From: Cinnamomum chago
Taxonomy: Eukaryota; Streptophyta; Magnoliopsida; Laurales; Lauraceae
Reading direction: 5' to 3'
Length of the DNA stretch: 64,000 nucleotides
Assembly (NCBI GenBank): GCA_038049695.1
Contig: CP142451.1
Coordinates: forward strand, 6,384,001-6,448,000
Shown: positions 1-11,300 of the stretch, piece by piece
Position numbering within the stretch: the stretch's first letter is position 1
Layout of the letters: each line of letters begins with the position of its first letter
Program-made: the position numbers and the translations under genes
Notes under the pieces: generated by a model
What the model was told of the DNA's origin: nothing
The model's input: the letters and a program-made list of their open reading frames with translations, nothing else
The model's database searches: none

Positions 1-128
1 AATTTAACCATTCTGTATTCTTTTTTCTTTTTCATCGATCTTTTTTCGAATGTTGTTCTAGCTTCTTGATTCCCTCCTATATGATTTGGAATCATTTTAT
101 AGAGTTATTCTTGACAACGGCATTTCAG

Positions 129-289
129 CCACTTTTTCAAGAAGATCATCATTCAACTTCTTGGTGGAGCAGAAGAAAGGGCTATTGAATTATATGATAG
201 TACTGATGTATTGAAAGGCCCTGTCATGGGTGGCTCCTTCTTATTTGTTGGTGAAATGTTTGCTCGTATTTGTCGGCGTGGATCTACCG
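129..289 (+). CDS. TELO2: TELO2-like exon (first in window)
   Basis: Acceptor TTTCAG at 123-128 and donor GTGAGC at 290. Reads ...IIQLLGGAEERAIELYDS... and ends in GEMFARICRRGST plus one base of a glycine codon that the next exon completes. No stop codons. It follows an intron whose 5' end is outside the window. Confidence 0.7.
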
Positions 290-3200
290 GTGAGCCTTAC
301 CGTTCAAGGAAATTGAAATAATTCTTTGCCCTCAAAGATTTGTGCTAGTACGTCTTGACTTTACAGAGTTTATAATGTTATACTGATCTTTCTATTGCTT
401 GTTAATAATGCAAGCTACATAATGGCTAACTTTTCTTTATTGGCATGGATAGAGTTAGAATCTCAAATGATATTGCAGAGATCGCCACCATTTGCTACCT
501 GGGCTTTCCTCTTCTACGGTTCTACCTTGATAATCATCCTCATCATTATTATCAACATTTTTTCAGTAGCACTGTTTCACCCATTGTTCTGAAAATGGGA
601 TTCTTATCACAAATTTCTCATACCCTTGAATTGAATCAAATTGTATCGCGAATCGCAAGATTGTTTTACTAATAAAATGAAAAATAATTAAAAATTAAAA
701 AAGAAAACGAAAAAAGTAGTTATTCATAATCCATCAATTTTCCCATTCATAACAGTATAAATACAATGACAAATATGTGTATCAAACAATCATATTTAGA
801 ACATCATGGCATATATTAATACATAATATATGAAATGTGTAAATAGTTAAATAGGTTTAAGGTATCAATATATATTTATTTTTTCTTATCTTTAAACCAA
901 AATATGAAAGTAAAAATAAAATCCAAACCATCAATCTTACACCGTAGGATATCTCTTGAAGTTAAGAGAGTGTTCATGAAAGAAAACAGACAAGCTTCAT
1001 ACATATAGTCTAATGCTATAATGATTTAATCAAATGCATGATCTTTATTCATCTCTAAAATCTCTCCAAAGACGCAAAAACTCTTAACAGGTTTTGTTAA
1101 CTGCTATATAATATTTTAAAAGTAGAAATGCTAAAAGAAAGAAAGAAAGAAAAAAAAAGAAATAACGAGAAAAGATTATTAATATTAACTTATTGGTTGT
1201 AACTATTCTCGCTCAGCCGAATCGCAAGATTCGATGAAACAAATATCCAATCGTAAGATTCACACCCGAATCCTTAGATTCTTCTATAAATATGATTTGT
1301 TGCATAGATAAAATTAGGATTCGGGATTCAGGATTCAGGATTCGAATCATAGGATTCTGATAACAATGGTTTCACCTAACGTTTCATTGTTTCAATTAGT
1401 TGTTCAGGGTTTTTTTGTCAGTCTTCTTTAGTTGTTTCCCCCCATGTTCATACTGTAATAAAATTATGTTCTTGCTTTTAAAAGACTACTACTATAGTTG
1501 TTTTCCCCCATGTTCATACTGTACTAAAATTATGTTCTTGCTTTTAAAAGACTACTATGATGTTCACAACATTGACACCACTTTGCTACAGGTATCCTGT
1601 TAGCTGAAGTGATCCCTCGGGCACTTGAGCATGTTCAACGTTGCTTATCCTCAAAAAGTCAGTCTATTGGTCCTGAGATTGAATCAAAATCTGAATCTCA
1701 ATTCTGGCTGACAATTATAGAAGCAATAAAAGATCCATATGCTGTGGAAAGGTTTTCAGAAGAGTTATTGTGCCAGCTAGCGACTAAAGATGTTAATGAC
1801 ACTGAAGCTTATTGGATGCTTTGGATGATGTATCATCGGACTTTGAAACATCAAGCAGCAGTGAGGTAGTCAACATGTATGTCTTGGCAATTCTCTTAAA
1901 TACAAGCGAATATACTCCCATATCAGTTAATTGTACTTTTGACTTCATTGATATTTATTCTTAAGTATCAGAGTAGTTGCAAAATGGAGCGAAGTTGTGG
2001 CTGAGTGGTGGCCCCGGATCCTCGATCGAAAATTAGATCAATCTCCAATGGCATTGATCGAATTCAAAGATGGATTCAGCTACTAGGGCACACTCCAGAC
2101 AATGGGAAACACCATAATTGAAGTAAAACTCATAAATCTTTGATTAATTGTAATAAGCATAAGTAATCACAAGAGGTACTCATCTATATATAGAGGAGTG
2201 AATCGTTCCTTAGCAAGAAGACTTTCTAATTAAAATTAGGAAACTAGCTAAGCCTAATCAAACGATGAATAAATATTAGAAATAGTCTCAAACTGAATGA
2301 AAATAGAAATAGGGATAAATTTAGACTCCCATAGTAGCTCTTGGTCACAATTGGGCCTATGGGCCGAACCCTATGGACCAGGTTGACTTATGGTCAATGG
2401 GTTGGCCCAGTTGTCTTCTTGGGCCCGTTATTTGTCCATATTGCGTTACTGAGGTCAATGACTGACTTCATTAATATGAATGGAATGAGAATAAGAGAAG
2501 TCTCGTTTTGTAGCTATTTGTAAATTAGAAGGAAAAGGTAATGTCTTGGCATTTTGATGCGGTCATAATTTGCAAATTGAACTATCCAACAAAGCCAAAC
2601 AGTCAATCTTGATTGATTCTGTAAACCTAAAATCAACTTTAATAGGATCAACAATCAAATAAGAAAAATAAGGAGTAAATAGAAGATAGCTTACCCAAAT
2701 CACTATTCCACTACTTGATAGGTCTTCTATCCTTTGGGAGAACTTACTCAACAGCGGAGAAGAGAGAAGTGCAAGATCCATGCAGTTTTTATTGAATGAA
2801 AATAACAAAGTCCATTATAGGGTTGGATGTCCCACATGCCACATATTTATAATGTTCTCATGCCAAAAAGAAATCCAAATCTCTACTAAATCTTAGCCAT
2901 CTACCTAATCTAACTAATTAAGAAAGATTACTAAGTAAAAGTCCTTAGAAAACTCAATTTTACTTTCTAGGAAAATTCAAATTTGAATTGGAAGGCCCAT
3001 GCGGAGAGAATTCTCTTCTTTCTTTGAAACTTGCTTCCTCTATTTCAAAAAGCTCATTCTTGAGCTTGTCCTTGCTTTTTTTATTGCTTTTGTAGGCATG
3101 TCAAACTTAAAGAGAATGTTTTAGAATGTATGTTAGAGTAGTCTTGAAGGGCGATTGAGTCACCCTGGAATGTACTTAAAGAATGTTGAGTACTCACTCG

Positions 3201-5347
3201 AACTTGGAGGGCAACTAAGTTGTCTTTGAGTCATCTCGGTACCTTAGCAGCCCAAAATGCCTTAAAAAAGTCATGAAATAATGGTAAACTATCTAAAAAG
3301 AGAGAAAAAAAAAATGTCCCTTGAATCTAGAATTTAAAGACTCATCATGGATTGATTGTTAAGAATAAAAGTATAAATAGGCATCTACATTGTCTCTGGC
3401 TTAAGATCAGCCTGTGAAGGACATGGGTGCATGCGCAAGTGTGTTAGAGTCCCTTAATATAGAAAAGAGGGCATCTAGACTTCTTGTTCCCTCAGTCAAA
3501 GTGACTAATCTTTGAATGTTCAGATTTTCTGTTACATATGGTTTTAATCTTCTAAAGGAAGCATTATCTTTCCTATAAAACAATGGGTGTCATTAGAACA
3601 ACCTGGCCGTTCCTGAGCTTTGTACGATCCAGGGTGAGGTCAGGCCTTTTTTTTTTTTTTGGTTGTGTGTGTGTGTTGGGTGGGGATGGGCTCACTCGCA
3701 AGCATGGAAGGGAGTTGTGGGATGTGGGCATGTAGGGGAAGATCTCTGTGAGCTAGCCTTGGGCGGAAAATGGAAAATTATATGATCAAGAAATTATCAA
3801 CTTCTAGCTATTAGGTAAAGTGGAAGGGGTGCTAAAATTTAGAGCATCAGTTGAAAGGTCTACGGCATCTGGGTGAGTGCTAATTCTTTGCCCAGGTGGG
3901 AGGATAGGAGTGAGCAGATAATAGTGCCAGGCCAGGCCATATCATGCTTGGAGATTTCCGGACTCTGCACCATGGTAATTTCTTGATATGATATTGTCCG
4001 TTATTTTAAATCAAATTTAACACCTGTAAGCATTCTAATGCTATGTTTGGATGTATCTGTAGACTTCTTTGTTAATTACAATATCACAGACACTACTCGA
4101 TTTTATGTTTTTATTTACCTATGGCTAGTAAGAGAGCAGACTGGATTTGTAATGCATTTTGGTAAATGTTTACTGTTATCTCATCTTTTATCTAATTGTA
4201 TACTGATTCTCATAAATATTGTGATACAGGGCTATGTTTGGTGACAAATTTTTACTCTGGAAAGTGTTTCCCATCTGTTGCCTTAGATGGATTCTTCAGT
4301 TCTCAGTACTTAAGTGTCCGCCATGCTCTAATGCATCTATAGAAGAGCGAGATAGTGCCGATCTGTTGGACACACTGCAGCATCTGGTTGTAATATGGTC
4401 AAAACGGGAGTTTGTTCAATCAGTGTCCATGGAGCAGCAAGCTTGTATCCTTTCTTCGTCCTTTAGTCCTATGATACTCCTTTTTTTTTTGCTAAGTTGG
4501 TTTAGTGGTACAGTACCGGTGGGGCTACCTACCCACCCAGGGATCGATCCCTGCACGGCTGTGTGAGATGAGACACCCTTACCACTGGGGTGTCTCATGT
4601 TTCTCTGCCGCATCCAATGTTGGATGTGATGCTGTGTATGGTTACGTGTTTGTCCAGGTCAAAATATTCTGCACTTAATGATTTAAAATATATAAAATAT
4701 AAGAATTAACATTTTAATAGTAATATTCTCATAGCAAACATGTTAAAATCTAATTGTAGGGCAATGTGATATAACCCATCTAGAGGTTGAACAAGTTCTA
4801 TACCTGGATACATATCTTTGCTTTACACCCGTACTAGTGTCCTACTGGGATAGCTTTATTTCATGCATCTAGTGGTACTTTACAAGTTAGGTAATCCCTA
4901 TATTAGAAAACCCAGATGTAACTGCTGCCGTTGGCTTTCTTTGGAGAAAATGTCTAAAGAAAAATTAGAAACAACCAAGGATACACTGCATTCAATTCTT
5001 CAAGGTGTCAGCTGTAAGTTTCAGCCATTCCACTGTAGATATCATTTATGTTTGAGAGATTATGGGGTCCTTTTCCTCAGAAAATATACTGTAAACTGAT
5101 CTTCTCTATTACATGCACGTGAGACCTTTCTTTTGGTGACTCAGTACATTGATTCCATAGTGGTTGAAAGGTCACCCATATATCTCTAGGAATGAAGGGT
5201 CTAAGCTGACAACTAGTTTCTTTTTATATTGGCTTCCTTTCAAATTTTCTTTACTTTGTCTTTAGTTTTGAAATCATCAACAGAGAAATTCATTAAAAAA
5301 AAATAAAAATGAGGAAACGTCCATGTTGAGAGGATATACCTGATTTA

Positions 5348-5396
<49 letters not shown>

Positions 5397-8300
5397 GGAA
5401 ATATTCATGTGTGTGTGTGTGTGTTTTGGGACCTCTCAGTGAGTTAAAAACTTGGGACTTCAACCCATGAAAGTTGGGATTTGTTAAACATGGATCTCAC
5501 ATGTAATAGGGAGAGTAAAAATTCAGGACATTTTCGGAGCTGGACCCTGTTAGTCCCTTCATCGTACAGATTCTTGCATTATCTAAAGCAACTGTTACAA
5601 TTTATGTTTGATTTGTGACAGGTAGACTGGAAAGCCCAATCCATTTAGTATGGAAAATGGCCAGTTCTGTTGCTCTGGTGTTCTCCAAAATAGTTGACCC
5701 CAAAAATCCTCTTTACCTCGATGAGGATTCCAAGGGAGAGATAATTGACTGGGAGTTTGGGGTTTCTTCCCTACAGAAGAAGGTGCAAGCTGATTCTCAC
5801 AGTCTAGAAATAACTAAAGATGAATCAAGGGCATCTAAGATTATGCTGGAAGGATCCAATCGGGCTGCTGCTCACAGAAGACGTAAAGATGAAAAGAGTA
5901 AAACATCAAATGCTGATGGGGAATAACCAGGGTTCAAATTGGTAGACCCAGATGAAATTATAGATCCAGCGACATTGAATAATGAAAACTCCATTGATGA
6001 GGAGGATGATGATGATGAAAGCAGTTCTGTGTCAAGTGACTCATCATTGCAGACATACAATTTGTCAGATGATGATGCAGACTTGGAAAAAAAGTTCTCT
6101 CAGTTGGGTGACGTCATTGTAGCATTACGAAAATCTGATGACCCTGATGGGGTGAGTTGTTCTTATCAGCCATTTTATATATACTCAATCAGGATGTTGA
6201 GTTATCAAAATATTATATATTTTTTTTCGGTAGATGAATTTCCCCAATTCAGCTTATGTAACATAACCTGGGATAAATGATAGTTTTGTACTTATGTTCT
6301 CTTTGTTACAAATTTTTAGAAGTCTAAGCACATTAATCGCAAGTACCCGCTTCAGATATGATTTTCTTTGAAACTGTGAACTGCATTTGCATTAATATTA
6401 CACCATGCTTCATCTTCCAGTCATCCCGCAGAGAGAAATTAATTTCTGACATTTCTACAAGTATGATGATATAGTCTTTGATCTGTGAAGTAATTATGAC
6501 AATACTGGTATTTGTATTTATTTAATAACAAGGAAGTCTCCCAGGTTATGAAAATCAATAATGGTATTTGTATTTATTTAATAACAAGGAAGTCTCTCAG
6601 GTTATGAAAAAATATATATATATATATATTTTGGATGTTCTAGATATTTGATATTTCGAGTTTTTATGGATTTTCATTTTGAAAGGTTACATTTTTTGTT
6701 AGGAATTTTTTTTCACTTTTTTATATTTTAATTTTGTCCTAACCAATTTACTATTTCCCATGTGACCTGACTCGGTATTTGCCGAGTCCGAGTCACAACT
6801 CGTCGGCCAATTTTTTAAACCATGGTCATATTACTTTGAAAGAAGATGATGTAAGAAAATATATATATATATATTTTTTAAATTTTTATGAGATGTTAAA
6901 CGATGATTGATCTGGACTCTAGACTACAAAGTAGCTCCATTTAAGCAAAGAATATTATACAGGTGGAACCAATGACGCGCAAATCCAGGTTATTCTCTTG
7001 GCGGAACTCACTTTGTTTTGGAAATCGAACAAATTGGTGGAGTTTTTGCAGTTAAAAAGGGTCATTTCGTATGTCTTTCATTTTTCCATGGATTGGCTAT
7101 TCACCAGAAGGCTAGACTGACCTCTAACGATGTTCCTTTCCTCACTGTCAATTCCCGGTGGTCCCATCATTGAACAGTCTGAATTAATGAGAGATGAATT
7201 TCACTTGCACGTTGGCCCAAATGAGAATTCTAGGAAAGGGATAGCTTGGAAAATGTCTTAATGTCTTCATTCATTCTGTCTAAAACATTCCCGTTTGCTA
7301 AGCCTAAGTTAGATCCTACTTTTTTTCCTTTGTACAGGTGGAAAGGGCCCTTGATGTTACTGAAAAACTTGTGAGAGCATCACCTGATGAACTTCAGTAT
7401 GTTTCCGGTGATCTTGCTAGAGTGCTTGTGCATATTCGTTGCTCTGATGTGACTGTTGAGGGGGAGGAAGAATCTGCTGAAGAAAAGAGGCATAGAGCAC
7501 TGGTTGCATTGCTTGTTACGTGCCCATTTGAATCTTTGGATTCTCTGCACGGACTACTGTATTCACCAAATGTTGATGTCAGCCAACGCATCTTGATCCT
7601 TGATGTCATGACAGATGCTGCACAGGAGCTTGCTAATACTAGAAGTGTTAAAGGGAGGAATCAGCTAAGGAGACTTATTTCAACGATTTCAGAGAGGCAG
7701 GCGTGGTTTTTACGCAGTAGCAAAGGACCTCCTGGAGCTAGGGAATGGAATGAGGTCTCAGAAACGGGAACCTTGTTAAGTTATTCTCATCGATATGAAA
7801 GAGAACTTCCTTCCAAACCCGGTCAGATAAAGTCAGGGAAGTCACGCCAATGGAGTCATCAATTGGCAAATATACACGAAAACAAAGTGGCATGGTCAAA
7901 AAACAACTTCCCCATGTATGCAGCTGCGTTTATGCTTCCTGCTATGCAGGGATTTGATAAGAAAAGGCATGGGGTTGACTTGCTTGGTAGGGATTTTATT
8001 GTTCTTGGTAAACTTATCTATATGCTTGGTGTTTGTATGAAATGCATGGCTATGCATCCAGAGGCATCGGCTTTGGCTCCTGCTCTTCTTGATATGTTAA
8101 GCTCTAGGTAAGCTACCAAGAATCTGTGCGCATTAATTTTTAGTCAGGAATAGTCTGATGCCAACAATATGATCATTTTCAGCTTCCTCTTCTATCTGGG
8201 ATTGGCTTTGTGGTTTTGCTTTTGCTCAGCTCTATTTATCTAACACTGATGGAGTCTAAGAAGGATCAGTATGGAATATGGATGCACACATCAACTGCGT

Positions 8301-11300
8301 GCAAGGATACATGCAACCATTTCTAAACTGTCCAAATTGTATGTCCTATCATGGATGGGGCATAACCTAGAAAAACACACTGAGCGGCTGATCTTGCTGT
8401 CTGATTGGTGCTTGAAGAAAAAATAATGAAAAATACTCTAATGTCAAAACTATAAAAAAAAAGAAAAAAAATGTTAAGTAATTTGAATTAAGATATCCAA
8501 TATTCTTTGGGTTATTGTACTCTACGATGGGCTACAATTTGGATGGTATGATTGATGTGCAGTACAATGTCTGTGCAACATCATGGTCTGCCAGAATCTG
8601 AGTATTGGCATTTTTCGCAGTGACATTATTTATAATGAAAATAGTTATGGACCAACTGCATTTGTGTGCTTTTTTGTTGTATGCAGGGGGATTTCACATC
8701 ATGCAGAAACATATGTCAGAAGATCAGCCCTTTTTACTGCCTCATGCACATTGGCAGCACTTCATCCTTCGTATGTTGCATCTGCATTGGTTGAAGGCAA
8801 CCATGATATTTGTAGAGGGCTTGAATGGATACGCACATGGGCCCTTCATATCACTGAATCAGACACTGACACTGAATGCTCAACGGTACGTATGGTTGAG
8901 CTCATTATGGCTCTTACATATGGCTTGTCCATTATTCTAGGTTTAAAGAAACCAACATCAAAATGAAACTACATAAGAAGTCCTCAACTTTTCCTCCAAC
9001 ATCTCCAAAGATCTGATACTAAAGCACCAAAAAGTTCTTTTTTGTACATTCACCCAATATTTTACTTTTGTGTGAATAGTTTGACTCCAACATCTCCAAA
9101 GAACTGATACTAAAGCACCAAAGAGTTCCTTTTTGAACATTCACCCAACATATTACTTTTGCGCGAATAGTTTTGACTCTCTAAGCTGTGTCAATGAATA
9201 AATGGTTGTTCCCTTCTAGCCCAAATCAACTAACATGCTGCTACCTCCAAATAATTCCATAGAATGGCTCCCTGTTGCTTAGCATATTGGGATGGCAATA
9301 GGTTGGGTTTAAACGGGGACCCTCCACAACATGTTCCTATTAGGGGCAGGTAGTGTGTTTGTCAAGTTCAGGGTGGGTATGGGATTTATATTTTGACCCA
9401 AGTTGGGTTTGGGGCGGGTTTGGATATTAGTTGGCTTAACCTGCCCCACCCTGTATATAGTGGTATAAATCAGTTTAGCAAAACTGCATATGCAAAGCTT
9501 CTGCGAGATGGGTGGTAGTCAGTCGAGTATACAACCTAAAGGTATAGGTTCCATCTCCTCCTCTCCTCTTAGTTTATTGTTTTACAATATCTTTTGAAAA
9601 AAAGTAAAAATACAACGACTATTAAACCTGACCCAATCCGCACCCGTCACAGGACAAATTTCCTGATACACTGACCACAAAAACTTGTCAAGGGCCGGGT
9701 TGGTATGGAGCATGATATATATCTGTTTGGAGGAGTTTACGTCGCCCTAAACCCAACCTGACCTGCTGCTTTCCTATTAGTATAACTATACCATTGATTT
9801 TCCATCACCTCCTTACTCATTCTGGGAATCTGGGTTACCCAACACACTTTAAAAAAGTTGCATGAAATAATCCCAAACTGCTTTATTAAATGGCAATGAA
9901 TAAAAAGATGATTTACAGATTCTCAATTCCTCGGAGGTTACAATAAACCGTAAGTGTCAAATCGTCCAATGCTATGATTTTGTTGGGGATACCTTCCCAC
10001 TTGCAAGCTCGAGCTCTATGAAGCACTTTAGGCTTACAAATAAAAAGGAAAACCTCCCTTTCTCATTTTTATACTTAAGTTGAAAACTCACTGTTTTTAT
10101 TAGGATACAATACCTTAAAAATTCTCTCCCGTACTTGGTAGATAAACCTTGTAGCCGACCCCAATATAGTTGGGACAAGGTTTTGATGATGATGACGACT
10201 TAGTAGATACACCTAATTCAACAAGTATATTAAGAGGCCTCAAAGACCTCAATTTCCTCATCCCACAAATTTCTCCTTAAAATAGGAGTCCAGACAGTAT
10301 AATCACCTAATCTCTGCATATAGCACGAAGCCTGAACACCCATTCAATTAAATTGTAAAAAAGAGAAGGAAGGTGGTTAGGCACTCTGTAAGAAGAGAGA
10401 ACTTTTGGGAGAATTGGATGATCACATTGATCATAACCATATTGCCTTTATGAGGTTTGATACAAAGAGATATAGCATTTTGGAAGAGTATCAATCTAAT
10501 CTCTAAGGATTGGCATAGGAAAATAAATCTAATCTCCTAAGATAAAGATGAGATATTTAGATATAATCCTGATATGCTTCACTGCAGGACTACACTGTTT
10601 TTATAGTCCTGAATAAAAATGTGGTACACTGTAGGTTTTCATAATAATCCTTCAACTTTGAGTTTTGACCTTGTCAGTTACAATGGTGAAACTGGGGGTG
10701 GCGAACGGGGTTGGGTTGGGTCAGGTTGATAGGATTTATCTACGGGTTGAAGTCCAACTTGTAGCTGACCCTTTTTTAAAATGGGCCAAGAAACTTCGAC
10801 CTGCTGTTGTGGGTCATCCCGACCCAACCGGCTTAATCTGCCATCAATGTGGGTCAACCCGTTTAACTTGACCCAACCTGTAGAAGCATTATCCAAACCT
10901 AATCCACTTTCAAATAATGAGCCTATATTTGAGTAAGATTGCAAGACTGAAAAAGCACAACACAAGCTCGTCTCATTTCATATAAAATAAACTATTAAGT
11001 GCCAAAATATTAAACCACCAAATTGTTTAAATGGGTTTATGTATGAGGGTTGGCCCTAAACCAACCCATTTAAATGGGTTAGGTAGGTTATGTAGGTTGG
11101 CCCTAACTTGATCTAACTTGACCTGTTTTTATTGCGGGTCAAGTTCTCCAAACCTATGACCAATTCATATCTATTGCATGGGTTATGTGGGTCATGTTTG
11201 GTTCGGTTCAGATTTTGCCACCCCTAGATGAAACATAGAGAGCTTGCGAAAATGGAAAGGTAAGAGAATGCCCTTAGAAAACAGTCCATCCTCCTGGTTC

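Noticed and set aside
2000..3300. LTR retrotransposon in the second TELO2 intron
   Set aside because: The texture is suggestive, but no TG...CA ends or 5-bp duplication could be paired.
4483..4607. tRNA gene suggested by box A and box B-like words
   Set aside because: No full cloverleaf, a long non-tRNA body and a poly(A) tail; it fits a SINE better. The same applies to 42895-43010.
5887..5937. Mini-intron that would remove the TELO2 stop at 5924 (GTAAAA ... ACCAG)
   Set aside because: It would be only about 38 nt, below the workable size for plant introns.
9290..9780. hAT element starting at GGGATGGCAATAGG
   Set aside because: No matching right end or target duplication was found; it may be a truncated relic.
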